Positions 44,364-55,499 are shown, counted from the first letter of the stretch. The stretch: 64,000 bases of DNA from Gigaspora margarita (GCA_009809945.1 WTPW01000087.1:792724-856723); one strand, 5' to 3'. Numbers and translations are program-made. Notes: generated from the letters alone by a model not told the origin.

Positions 44364-44459
44364 CTTAATAATGTTCTTTATCAAGTTAATCAGCTTGGAA
44401 TATTGACCATACTGTCTTGCATGTTCGGATTGCAAAAGAAGAATTCTTTCCTCAGACAT
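44364..44459 (-). CDS. First exon of sacsin-like copy B
   Basis: 32 codons MSEERILLLQSEHARQYGQY then SKLINLIKNIIK, followed by AAG|GTATGT. This ATG is chosen because it is the first in frame and because helix-rich Q-x-H-x-x-x-Y-G-Q sequence precedes the N-box in related proteins. The donor junction of exon 3 to exon 4 (44107 to about 44000) does not keep frame as read. Confidence 0.65.
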
Positions 44460-44990
44460 TTTTTAATTTTCTTGATATAATGTATATGCGTATAAATGTG
44501 TGAATTGTAGTATTTAAAAAGTCTTTTTTTAGTATCAAGACGAACAAAAATTCGGAATATTTAAATTCAGAAATAATGACAAAGTATTTAGATTGCCAAA
44601 AAAATATATTCATGTGATGTATAATTTTTTTTAAATATTAAAAAAAAAATTTAAACATCACTAATAGTACGTGTGCGTCAATTCTATGCAACGTCTACGG
44701 GAAAGGCCGATTCAATTTATCATCGAAGACAATACAGAAAAAGTTTTTCTCACTAACAATAATAACAAGTTAGCTAACATCATAAAAAAATCAATCATAT
44801 TGAAACACTTACATTTTTTCGAGATCTTTTTTTTTGGTTCAGAATTCTCTTTATTGTCGTTTTTTCGTTTCTTGTTAAGATATATATATAGGATAAATCG
44901 AAAAGCATAACCAATTCCCTTACTATATTTACAAAAATACTAACTGATTCGTGATTTTTTGTTTTGGGCATCTTAGATAATGTAAGTTTA
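44460..44990. other. Region between the sacsin-like gene and the oxidase remnant
   Basis: Probably holds the promoter of the minus-strand sacsin-like gene. Two opposite short frames (44671-44910 plus, 45031-44795 minus) have no recognisable domain. No copper-oxidase HCHxxWH-type motif is present here. Confidence 0.5.
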
Positions 44991-44994
44991 CACG

Positions 44995-46640
44995 ATAGGT
45001 ATTGTTGCGGTATCGTGTTTAATTGGATCAAATATATTTAATTTAAAAATCTGGCTTAGTATCAACCGGACCTGACCAAGTCCCAGAACGTGTGACCATG
45101 CTAAAATTTACTTATATGAGTAAGGACCAGAATCATGGTTATTATATATAATAATCTTACCAAATGAAATGGATGTTCTCCAGTAACACCATCTAAATTA
45201 TAAATAAACAAATGTAAGAAGCAGATAAATTCAAATTTCCATTACTGTACCTTTAGAAATTTTGATACTTACTATATACCACAATATCAATAACTTGGGA
45301 AATATTAAATTGACCAATAACATTTTGATTTGGTTGAAATAAAGTTTGGTTTTAAACAGGATTTGATTTATAGTTGGATTATTTACATCAACTGCGTATG
45401 TACTACCATTAACAACTCCTCTGTAAACATTTGAAGCATCTTTTTCGATAGAAACATTAAAATATATTGTCTGGTCAGCTTTTGCTAGAACATTTTCTGG
45501 AAAAAATGGTTTAAGATCTGATGTGTTCAAATCGATACATTTATTAAGACGGTTAAGATTGTCCATCCTTTTGTTGTAGGATCCAAATGATTAGACCCTT
45601 CATAATGAAATATGGCTTTTACATAATGATTGAGATATTCAATTCAATTGCATTATAACATTTAATTTGTAAATCTGCTTCATCCAAAAATTTGAAACTA
45701 GTTTATCAGCAGTTACAATTACTGAATAACGTTGTGCTACGTTAATAATAAGGCGGTGTATTGTGTGTCTTTTTGTCATCATTCCTTCTACTTCAATTAC
45801 ATCCATTGCATGTTCATCAATTGAAAATGTAAAACTTAAAAGTGCGCTATACAAATTATAAAATTTTTTAACTTTTAATATTTTTAATATTGTTATTTTA
45901 ATTTAATTTACCGGAAATTTGGATTTTAAAATCACCTAGTATTATAACTCTCAAACGATATCTCTTTTCAGGAACGAAATTAAACTTCGAAAGACCAGCA
46001 TTATCAATGCATTTATAAGAGACAGGTGCCCATTTACAATTATAATTATTCCTTCCATTAATTAGTCCATTATCTGGTTGAGGTTCTAATCCCTTACTTG
46101 CTAGAGACAAATAATAATTCAATAAAGTGAATGTCTCATTATGATACCAATCTGACAGAAGAATCACTACTTCTTCGTCATAGTCATTTTGATATGGATC
46201 ATCAGGATCTTTGACAATAATGGCACCTAGAACACCGTCAACGTACTGTGCCAGATGATGACTATGACTTTAAACATAGATAGAGATAAAGTTTACAAGA
46301 TTTAAAGTAAGTAAATGGTATAACTTTTGGATACTTACTACAAAAAGTGCCACTTTGATCTGGAACAGTAAAATTGTAGATAAGCGTTGTATTGTTGGGT
46401 ATTGGACATTGCATTTGTCCAGGAACTCCATCATAACAATTAGTTCCCCTTTGAAAAAATACATGATAATGAATTTAAGCGCAAGAACAATTTTCTTAAT
46501 AATGTCTGTGCCACCTTTGATTTGGCAAGGAAACCATCGTAACTTTCTAATATTGGATAGATTTTTATAGTTCGAATAGGGAGATATTCTCCCAAATTGT
46601 TTGTAAAATATTTTAGCAATTTCTTCCGTTGATTTGCTTC
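44995..46640 (-). pseudogene. Multicopper oxidase, 3'-truncated
   Basis: Laccase/ferroxidase-type enzyme, which would oxidise phenols or Fe(II) using four coppers. Readable parts in order: KGGTDIIKKIVLALK, IHYHVFFQRGTNCYDGVPGQ (first His pair; usual HWHG here HYHV), MQCPIPNNTTLIYNFTV, then after an intron HSHHLAQYVDGVLGAIIVKD (second pair), EEVVILLSDWYHNETFTLLN, SIDEHAMDVIEVEGMMTKRH, INVAQRYSVIVTAD, GVVNGSTYAVDVNNPTINQI, and HPFHL|HGHTFW across an intron (45161/45100). The WYHSH motif has lost a base at the 46338 junction, and several stops follow HGHTFW. The final HCHIxWH region with the type 1 Cys is absent. A pseudogene. Confidence 0.82.
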
Positions 46641-47010
46641 ATTTTCTGCGTGGCCCGTCTATTATAAGGATTTATGTCGTTTGTGTCTTTTGTTGATTTA
46701 CTTGATAAGTTTTTTATCTTCAATCCTGTAAGTTCAAGAAATTTGATCGAATTTCTTGCTGTTGATATTGGAGACGTAATAGATCCTTCCTAAACTACCA
46801 CATATGCATAAATCAATTCAATTTTCTGCATCATCGTTTCGATACTTTCGATATTTTCAGTGCTAAGAAAAAACTGTGAACCTTTTAAAATAAAAAAAAA
46901 TTAGAGAAAAATTAAGTAAATTAATAAAACAAAAACAGCCAATTCACTTACCGCCATTAGTATGTGGTACCTCGATAATTAAATTAATACAATTATCGCA
47001 CAGCGAATAT
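46641..47010 (-). other. Possible additional exons, unassigned
   Basis: Minus strand: ...EVPHTNG|GTAAGT near 46955, then AG|GTTCACAG near 46882 opening a frame with LSTENIESIETMMQKIELIY. Splice-like signals are good, but I recognise no protein. It may be the 5' part of the oxidase remnant or another broken gene. Confidence 0.3.
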
Positions 47011-47015
47011 TCTCA

Positions 47016-48283
47016 TCAGTGCATGGGATATCCGCTTTCCACAGGGTAATATCCTTCGCCTTGATCTTTTCGGGCAGGTGTATTTTTTTCTCGTATTACC
47101 TCTTTCAGATGCCCGATTGTTAAGTAGATTCCAACGATTAATTGCCCTTTAGAATTTCCGTTTTCTGCAGATTTTAAGTACCATTCAAATGATTCTTTTC
47201 ATCTTTAGAAACGCCTATACCGTCATTATAGTAAAAACCAACAAGAAATTGACCGTCTGAATCTCCTCTTTTTGCTGATTTCAAAAACAATTTAAATTCC
47301 TTATTCTCATTTTTACAAACATATTCGCCTTCACTGTAGTAAAATCCAGCGATAATTTGTCCTTTCTGATTTCCGCCATTAGCTGACTTCGAATACCATT
47401 CGAATGCCTTCTTCTCATCTTTAGAGACGCCCAAGCCTTTTCGATAACAAGTTCCAACAAAAAATTGTCCATGCGAATCTTCATTTTCGGCGGATTTCAA
47501 ATACCATTCGAATGCTTTCTTCTCATCTTTAGAGACGCCCATATCATTTTGATAACAAATTCCAACAAGAAATTGACCATTAGAATCTTCACTTTCGGTA
47601 GATTTTAAAAAATTCTCAAATGCCTTCTTTTCATCTTTGGATACACCTCTACCATCTTGATAACAAAGACCAACAGCTATTAATCCTTGAGAATAACCTT
47701 TTTCAGCAGATTTTGTAAAGTATTCAAAGGCTTTTTTTTCATCTTTTAAAACGCCTCTACCACTTATATAACATTTTCCAACGGCGCATAATCCAATAGA
47801 TAACCATCTTTAGCAGATTTTAAAAACCATTTAAATCCTTTATTCTCATCTTTAGTAACACCATTACCTTTCATATAACAAATTCCAACATTATATTTTC
47901 CATAATAAGAACCACCTTCAGCAGATCATTTAAACCATTCAAAAGCTTTCTTTTCATATATAGGAACACCTTTACCTTCACGATAACAAGTTCCAAGTTT
48001 GAATTGACCATGAGAATCACCTTTTTCAGCTGATTTTAAATACCATTCAAAAGCTTCTTTTTCATCTTTAGAAATTCCTGTACCTTCTTCATAACATGCA
48101 CCAACAAGAGCTTGACCGATAGGATTTTCCATTTTGAGCAGATTTCATATAACATTCAAACGCTTTCTTATCATCTTTTGGAACATTTATACCAGCTTCA
48201 AGAAACGATTCAAGTATAAGGTATAAAGTAGAAGTGTCACCGTGTTCAGCAGTTGCTAAAAATTGTATAAGTTGAAAGTTCAT
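47016..48283 (-). pseudogene. Sel1-like repeat protein, about ten repeats, frameshifted
   Basis: Minus strand from ATG at 48283 (MNFQLIQFLATAEHGD). About ten tandem 36-residue Sel1-like (TPR-related) repeats follow with pattern GxGVSKDEKKAFEWYLKSAE-x-G-x-x-x-G-Q-x-x-x-G-x-C-Y. Examples are GTGISKDEKEAFEWYLKSAE (about 48060), GRGVSKDEKKAFENFLKS (about 47660) and GLGVSKDEKKAFEWYSKSA (about 47430). Such arrays form alpha solenoids that bind proteins; here no kinase or other domain is attached. Frame changes near 48130, 47795 and 47195 and a stop in repeat 3 break it. It ends GYYPVESGYPMH and TGA at 47016. No introns needed. The breaks may be consensus errors. Confidence 0.85.
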
Positions 48284-48850
48284 TTTTTGTTTCGTATACA
48301 AGATATAGAGAGTAAAGTTTTTTTCTTATATAAGATGTAAGAGTACGCTAAGTAAAGTTTTTTTCGTATACAAAAGTGTAATACGCGTAAGTAAAGTTTT
48401 TTTTATTATGGTATGAAATAAATACCGTAAAAAGAAAAACAATCGTGGGAATTTTATAATTTGACCAATTAAAAATTTTTTAAGATCAAGATTTAAATAA
48501 CGTGATAGCTGATTAGATAGTAGGAACCCGAGTGCTCCGAGTTTGTAGATCATTACGCAATTGATTCGGGAATTTTTTTTATACGTTTTATAGTGCTTTT
48601 TTTGGAAGCTCGGGTAGATTATTTTATCAGTTAAAATTTGGAAATTATTAGACAAACGTGAAGTTCTCACTTTGCCTTACAATATATTACACCTCACTGA
48701 TAGAAGTTATAAATAAATTACGATCACTACGCTGACAAAATCTTTGTGTTGAACAAAAAAAAGCCTTAATAACGTTAATGTAAGGGGAAGAAATTAGTTT
48801 GTATATTTTTTATATTTTACGTTTTGCATAGATATCATTAAAAATTGAAA
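48284..48850. other. Upstream region of the Sel1-like gene
   Basis: Three short direct repeats of AAAGTTTTTTTC-TATA-AA followed by GTAAG and TACGC-TAAGT (48300-48410). The 114-codon minus frame at 48670-48326 is AT-rich and unsupported. No other gene seen. Confidence 0.45.
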
Positions 48851-48853
48851 GTA

Positions 48854-49032
48854 CAGTATAACCCCGCAATAGTCACATTCGCATTAGTCACAATCTAGTT
48901 ATAGTCACCTCTATTCGTCTATTTAACTAATATATACTATATATAAATTCTTGCTCGTATTAGTCACAATCTCGCAATAGGCACATAGAATGTCTGATGT
49001 TGGCATGTGACTATTGCGGGGTTATACTTTAT
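48854..49032. mobile_element. pogo-like MITE
   Basis: About 179 bp with inverted ends CAGTATAACCCCGCAATAGT and AAGTATAACCCCGCAATAGT, continuing CACA on both sides, bounded by TA. The interior repeats TTAGTCACAATCT. CAGTATAACC termini with TA target sites are typical of pogo/Tigger relatives. Confidence 0.8.
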
Positions 49033-49461
49033 ATAAATAATATTAATTAACTATGCGATTTATTAATAATATTATTGTAGGTGCTTTTATAATATGATAA
49101 GATATTTATAGATAATATATATTAAAGCTGCAAAGGTTTCTTATTAGAATGATATAAGATAGATATTAGAAATTTGAGTAGATGTAGGATTAGATATAGG
49201 ATTAGACTTAGAATTAGATGTAGAATTAAACAATTATACATATATAGATTAAGAAGATTTTGTAATTAGATGTTAATGAAAAATAAATATTATGAAAGGT
49301 CAATAATTCTGATTTAAATTAATAAATACATGCTTGCTTATCTAACAGTACATTTAATGGCATTTTTTTGAGCTTTAGCTATAAATTTTAATAAATTTTA
49401 ATTAATTCATGATTCATATACCAAACAGGGGCTGCATATATTACCATATATAGGGTTATCT
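49033..49461. other. AT-rich sequence, nothing recognised
   Basis: Contains TAGATGTAGGATTAGATATA-type short repeats near 49175-49225. No gene or transposon end found. Confidence 0.45.
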
Positions 49462-49678
49462 AGGACCCTGAACAATTTATATGATATCATATTTGAAAAA
49501 TTTCCAATGCAGGTCTGTTTTTTAAAAAAGGTTATATTTGAATAGTAGGTATTGAGTAAAAAGGTTATATTTGAAAACAGCTAATTACTAATTAAAGTAT
49601 ATTTGAAATTATGCTAATAGAATAATTTTATAAATCTTATATTTGAAATATACTAATAGAAAAATATAAAGTAAGGAT
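49462..49678. mobile_element. Left end of an AGGACCC-family element
   Basis: Starts AGGACCCTGAACAATTTATA and continues with AGGTTATATTTGAATAG and AAGGTTATATTTGAAA repeats, as in the 36691-37190 element. The right part beyond the insertion (51355-51560) has matching GAAAAGTGAGTTACAT units, but I cannot find the closing terminus. Confidence 0.6.
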
Positions 49679-49680
49679 TA

Positions 49681-50136
49681 CTGTAAATCGCTAAAAATAA
49701 GCACCCCTTCCCAATATGTAGGGTGTGCTTATTTTCAGATAAACATTTTGAATGAATTTCACTAAAAATTTCTAATCACATATGTTTTTAACTAAGAGGT
49801 AATATTTCACATATTATCACAATTTTTTGCAATATTTTGCAAAACTTCAAAATTTTTTAAAAAAATAATGATATATATATTCACATAATCATGCTTTTGC
49901 AAATTTTTGAACATTTTTACAGGTTTTTGCAAAATTTCACAATTTAATTTAAAATTTTATATTTTTTTATTTATTATTATATATTATATTTTAAATTAAA
50001 TACATTTTTAATCAATATTACATATTTTATTATATATTATTATACATTCTTTACAAAAAAAATGAAACCAAAAAATTGAACAAAATGAAAATGAAACTGG
50101 AAAAAACAGTATTATTTTTACTTTTACACTTTATCG

Positions 50137-50183
<47 letters not shown>

Positions 50184-51354
50184 CAAACAAAACATCAAAC
50201 ATATATATATTATATATATATTTATCAAAAAAACAACAAAAAAAATAAAAAAAACACATATAATTCTATAAAAAAACTAGCCCTATACACTTATTTTTGC
50301 TCACCTGGAGTTAGATATTATTTCGCTTCTTTGTTTTAACTATCATATTTGCTTTGGCCATTTCTTTTGTTTTGGCTATTACCTTCATTATGCTCTTTTT
50401 TCTAAATACTTCCAAAAATAGTAGAAAAGTGAAAAAATATAAAAACTATTTCTTAAAAGTAATGGTGTTCTTGCAAATTACTAGATAAATCTAGTCTGTT
50501 TTTGCAAAGTGCCAGAGAAGCTAGTGTTAGTATTTTTTAAAGTGCATAAAATAACATGCAAGGACATATTATTTCCCTGAAGAAGTCAGGAATAAATAAT
50601 AAAATAAAAATTAAAAATAAGTAAAAAAAATAAACAAAAAAAAATATAAGCAAACTGAATAAAAAAATAAAGGAACACCAAATCTCCATTTCTCTGAAAT
50701 AAGAGTTCATGTTCTTGCAAATTCAGAAATTGCCAAAAGCCAGATTAATGTTTACAAAATGCCAAAAAAGTCTGGGTTGGTTTTTTTGCAAAGTGTTCTC
50801 ACAAAGTACCAGAATAAAATAAGTCAAATAAAAAAATAACTAAAGTGAAACCTTGTGAAAACTTGCAAAAACTTATAAAAACTTGTGCTTAACTAAATCA
50901 GTTGTGTGTTCTTGCAAAATGTCAGAAGTTTAAGTTGGCTTGTAATATAAAATCAGTGTTTTTGCAAAGTGCCAAAAAGTTGTTTTTCTTGCAAAGTGCT
51001 AGAGAAGTTAGATTGGTGTTCTTGAAAAGTGCCAAAATAAAAAAAATTAAAAAATAAAAAAAAAGAGACAAAAAAAACATACCTAAAGATTTAATTATAA
51101 ACAAAAGATCTAATCTGATCTTGTAATACAGAAGCTTGTAGATTAATTTAAACATCTTCAAAATATTTTGAAAATATTAGATCAACTTTAGAGGTTTGAA
51201 AATATTAGATCAACTTTAGAGGTTTTAAGGTTTGATTTAATATTAAGTTTTGTAAATCACAACTAATTTCAGTTAGAGAGTGCTTATTTTTGAAGATTAA
51301 CAATTATTACAAGAGGTATTATTTATAGGGGTGCTTATTCTTAGCAATTTATAG
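49681..51354. mobile_element. TA-flanked element W
   Basis: About 1.67 kb with inverted ends CTGTAAATCGCTAAAAATAA and CTATAAATTGCTAAGAATAA, both continuing GCACCCCT, flanked by TA. The interior shares TTGCAAAGTGCCAGA repeats and AT-rich blocks with element Y (26452-28552). No transposase. Tc1/mariner-like origin is suggested by the TA sites. Confidence 0.7.
50140..50218. repeat. (AT)n microsatellite
   Basis: About 20 uninterrupted AT dinucleotides followed, after AATCAAACAAAACATCAAAC, by a second shorter (AT)n run. Confidence 0.95.
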
Positions 51355-51926
51355 TAAATGTTCTTTTTAAAAAAGTGAAAGGTTTTTTTTAAAGAAGTGT
51401 GTTATGTTTTTTTTTTAGAAAAGTGAGTTACATAATTTTTTTTATTTTAGAGAAGTGAGTTACATTTTTTTTTTTATAGAAAAGTGTGTTCTGTTAATTT
51501 TTTTTATTGTATTTTTTTTTTAGTTTCTTTTAACTAGTTTTTTTTCGAGAATGTTATAAAGTAAATTTTTTAAAAATAAACTTATATTTCAAAAAAAGAT
51601 AATAAGACTAAAAGTTATATATAATATTTATATTATAGATTATATATACCAATATAAAAGTATTAACAAAAAAAAATTTACTATTATGGCCAAAATATAA
51701 ACTTATTTAGATATCAGTGCTCTGGTCATCTAAAGCTATGTACTTATATGACATTTTTGTGTAAATCAACCAAACAGAGGTACAAAAGTTTGTTTATATG
51801 AATCAGCCTAAAGAAGACAAAAACAAAAAAAAAATGCAAGAACATAAAAACAGTAGTCTAAATTTGTCTTGGAACATTAATAAAAAATATTAGAAAGGCA
51901 ATTTTACTATATATTTGTTCTAAATC

Positions 51927-52179
51927 TAGGGTTTGCAATTTGATTTGATCTTCAAATATTTGAATCAAATATTTGATCAAATTCAAATTCAAATTTGACT
52001 ATATTTGATTTGATCAAATTCAAATCTGACCAAATTTGATTTGATTTGACAAATATTGGTTATGATTTGAAAATTACTATTAAAAATTCAAATTTAAATC
52101 AAATTCAAATCCAAATATTTGGATCAAATCAAATTCAAATCAGGGTCAATTTGATTTGATTTGAATTTGAGAAACCCTA
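51927..52179. mobile_element. hAT-type MITE with AAATTTGATTTGA repeats
   Basis: 253 bp, ends TAGGGTTTGCAATTTGATTT and TAGGGTTTCTCAAATTCAAA, perfect 8-bp duplication TCTAAATC (51919-51926, 52180-52187). The interior consists almost wholly of TTTGATTTGA / TCAAATTCAAA words in both directions. Confidence 0.9.
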
Positions 52180-52473
52180 TCTAAATCTAACTCCAATCCT
52201 AATGCTAAACAGGCTCTAACTTTAATATTAACTAACTAAAATGTCAAAAAATTATATGGGTACATGGCTTTAGCCATCTCCTATATATAGTAAAATTAGA
52301 AAAATCAATTATAGTTTATTCAAATTTTAAGAATCTAATACTATCAGAGCAATAACAAACTTTTTTACTAAGCTAACCTGATTAACAAAAGTTGTAGAGC
52401 ACATTCTTCAATTCTAATAGTAGTAAAATTGTTAAAATTAGCCTAGTAGATCATGAGATATCATCAAAAAACC

Positions 52474-52539
52474 TTTTGCAACTATATAGAGTTTCTATAT
52501 AAACAATATTATTGTTTACATAGAAACTTAGTTGCAAAA
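52474..52539. other. 66-nt hairpin
   Basis: The arms TTTTGCAACT...AGTTTCTATATAAACAATA and TATTGTTTACATAGAAACT.TAGTTGCAAAA pair over about 29 bp with one small bulge. Could be a minimal foldback relic or a small-RNA precursor. Confidence 0.6.
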
Positions 52540-53350
52540 CATTTTTTAACAATATTGCATGTAACATAGCCACTTTAGTTACACAATACCAGAAAAGAAA
52601 ATCCAACATAAAAGTTATTAAAATAGGAGACCCAGTATTAGATTCCTTAAATTTTAAATAATAATAATTGATTTTTCCCAGATATTATCCTATATTTTTA
52701 CTGTTTGGTATATGGATCATAAATTAAATTTTCATAATATAAAAAATTTACAATTTGATTAGCTAATCAACATGTAATCTTTTTTATATGATAAAAATTT
52801 ACAAATATATTTCACTTATTTGATAAATATTATTATATATAGTACAGCCATTTTATTAGTAGCAATTTCCAATTTTAGAGATTTGTGTAACAATATATAT
52901 GACTAGGTTATACAATTTTTTTTTTGTATATCTTTCTTATAGTTGATCTTTCTATTAAGCCATTTTATTTTGGTAGCAATTATATAAATACAATACAATT
53001 TAATATATTGCATGAATTAATAAAAGCACATTTGATAGGTATATAGATGAATCTATAGCTAATATACTAACAGATAAATGCATATACTACAATGAAATAT
53101 TTAAGCTAACAATAAATTTGCTGAAAACTCTGACTATGACTGATTTGACAACAGTTACTGAGCACCAATAGGAAGAATGCTTGATCTCCTACTAGAATTT
53201 ACAAAGTAATTTATTGTCAAAAATCTCAAGATTAGAGATACTTAGAAACTAACTAAGTATCAACAATTAACAAATAAATTTGAAGCTTATACTATTACAA
53301 GATAAAGATACAAATAAACTGCTTGTAAAAGTTGATACTAATTATTTATA
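52540..53350. other. AT-rich sequence without supported genes
   Basis: Scattered stops in all frames. A few plus-strand codon runs near 53100-53340 could be degraded 5' parts of the split frame that follows. Confidence 0.4.
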
Positions 53351-53353
53351 GTT

Positions 53354-53599
53354 CAACTACTGGATAATTCACTTAGAGCAATTTATAATACAAGGTCTAA
53401 TAATGATTCTAAAGCTCTACAGGCATGGGAATACATTGAAACTGCATTTAAATATTCAAGATCCCTCTTGTTTAATTCTTTTTTATACACAAATAACTTC
53501 AAAAAACAGCAATCACTTAAGATCATTTCATCTAATATTACTATACTAATGGATAAAAATGAAGTATTTGGTAATAAGCAAGAATCAATTATTGAATAA
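53354..53599 (+). pseudogene. Unrecognised open frame, 5' part (split by the 1.9-kb repeat)
   Basis: 81 codons open without ATG: QLLDNSLRAIYNTRSNNDSK, then ALQAWEYIETAFKYSRSLLF, later KIISSNITILMDKNEVFGN and QESIIE. It reaches the border of the 1.9-kb repeat, and a stop appears within its first bases. Composition is protein-like, but I recognise no family. The plus-strand frame at 55500 (KENSINKLFNKAVDSH) looks like its continuation. Confidence 0.45.
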
Positions 53600-55499
53600 G
53601 GTAGCTGCGCAATGTAGTTGCGCTAAAACCAGGAATGAAAAATAGGTTATAGTAAGATTTAATTGAATTTACAAGCATATACACTATTGTCCAATACATA
53701 TAGTATCTCCAAAAAAAAACAGAAACAAGTTCATGAATAAGTGCCATGGTACTGTATGCAAGTTCGATACTATAAATTATTGTAATTATTGAATTATGCT
53801 GCTATAATTAATTAAATTATGAATGCGCTGTAATAATTAAATAATCTCACTAGCAAGTAATTTACTGATAAGATTAATTTACCGATGATTTCTGTTCTCA
53901 TAAATTCTGGGACAAACTCATTTTCTGAAATCCTTTCAGTTTTGTCTTATGAATCAGCTAGTTCTTCAGAAATTAGATTGCTATTTTCAGAATGAATTTC
54001 CAAAAACAACGAAGTGTTAGGTGGCTTTTAGGATGAAACTGAAAGAACTTCAAGAAAAGACAGCTGTAGTTCGTGAACAAGTTTTTTTAAAAAATTGCAC
54101 TGACCTTAGCCCTAACTCTAAGCCTGACCCTAACGATAATGCCAGAATTTCTTATCAGTGAAATGAACTTTTGATGAATTAATCTAATGAAAACGTCAGA
54201 CCTATAAAAAGTAAACAGATGTTAAGCCACTTGTTCCAATCATATTACAACAAACAAAACTGCGACCTTAAACAATAAGCCTCAACGAAGCACAAACTAA
54301 CTATAAAAGTCAAAAATCTACATGATCTGTGATAAAATCAGCTGATCTCGTAATCATATTAAAACTCTATAATATGATTTTAGCAAATTTAGGTTTCTAT
54401 AAATATCGGTAAATAGAACATATTAAAGTATGAATGGGTGGCTGTGCGCATGCAGATGTTAAGGAATGAAGTTATCTTTGGTTTTGCTATTGCTCACCTT
54501 GGTAAAGGCTGGCTCTATCTCCTGCCCACCCTCTTATTTTAAGTAATCTGCAAGTATTAGTAGTATTAGTAACAACTACAGTAGATATTTGTAGTCTGTT
54601 TTTGGGTTTCACAGCTAATGGCAGTGAAAGGACTATCAGTAACAGCGACCCTTATTAGTGACCAGTTAGGCTCCGCGGCTGCAGTGGCAGTGCAAGGACC
54701 TTATTAGTGAATAGTTAGATTTTGTGGCTGCAGTGGCAGTGCAATAACCTTATTAGAGAACAATTAGGCTCTGCGGTAGTGCAAGGACATTGTTAGTGAA
54801 TATTTAGGCTCCACGGATACAAGGACCTTATTAGTGAATATTTAGTCTTTGCGGATGCAGTGGCAGTGCAAGGACCTTATTAGTAAATATTTAGCCTCCC
54901 GGCTATAGTGGCAGTACAAGGACCTTATTAGTAGTAAGTTAGGATCCGCAGCTGCAGTGCAGTTCAAGAACCTTATTAGTGAATATTTGGGCTCCGCAGC
55001 TGCAGTAGTGCAAGGACCTTATTAGTGAATAGTTAGGCTTCGCAGCTGCAGTAGTAGTACAAGGACCTTATTAGTGGACAGTAAGGCTCCACAGCTTCAG
55101 TGGCAGTGCAAGTAACTGAAATAAATACTAGATACTTTGTCATAGGTATTGAGTTTCGAGTATGTAACGCTAGAGCTTATTTGGATAGCGAACCTATTCC
55201 TATATGTTTTTTTCATATTTAGAAATAAAGTAGCTGATTGAGCAATAATAATTATAAATAAATCTACATTAGCTTTATTGTATACAACTATGTAATATAC
55301 ACCTTTAGCATTTCACTATGAAAAAAACCTGTGAAAATGCACAAGTCATAAGGCAATCTGAAAATGCCTGTTAAAACAGAAAAGAAAAGATTTAGGATCA
55401 TGCTGAACAACCAAATATGAGATTTTGTGGAAGCATATCATCAAAGATGGCTGTAAATCCCACACTTCGTTTCACTTCTGTGAAACTCCGTTCCTGGTA
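53588..55499. mobile_element. 1.9-kb dispersed repeat, copy 2
   Basis: Collinear with 1517-3397 from AATAAGGTAGCTGCGC to CCGTTCCTGGTA. Near the left end it has a perfect hairpin GCGCAA-TGTAG-TTGCGC. Flanks are unrelated to those of copy 1, so both edges are defined within a few bases. No target duplication or inverted ends found. Confidence 0.8.
54616..55112. repeat. 49-bp minisatellite in copy 2
   Basis: About ten imperfect units of GCAAGGACCTTATTAGTGAA, TATTTAGGCTCCGC and GGCTGCAGTGGCAGT, with unit losses different from those in the array at 2555-3011. Confidence 0.85.

Larger units (their letters stand above)
39542..44459 (-). pseudogene. Sacsin-like GHKL ATPase protein with C-terminal BTB domain, copy B
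   Basis: The longest gene in the window. From ATG at 44459: exon 1 (32 codons, GTATGT donor at 44363), a 25-nt exon, a 45-nt exon ending in ELLQNADDAGTRLFG, then long exons with [35 protein letters not shown] and LPHGGV-like LPRGGVAALLPL. These are the Bergerat-fold signatures of sacsin/NO VEIN proteins, proposed co-chaperones. The middle region (to about 40690) has no assigned function, and a BTB domain closes the protein (stop at 39542). Frameshifts occur at about 43830, 42975, 42575, 42360, 42150 and 40700, some in homopolymers, and a MITE sits in an exon. It is either a recent pseudogene or a damaged consensus of a working gene. The joining of ATPase and BTB parts in one gene is inferred from continuous exon/intron structure. 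Confidence 0.75.

Noticed and set aside
44795..45031. Continuation of the multicopper oxidase C-terminus
   Set aside because: The frame lacks any His/Cys copper motif and is Lys/Ile-rich; it looks like unrelated flank.
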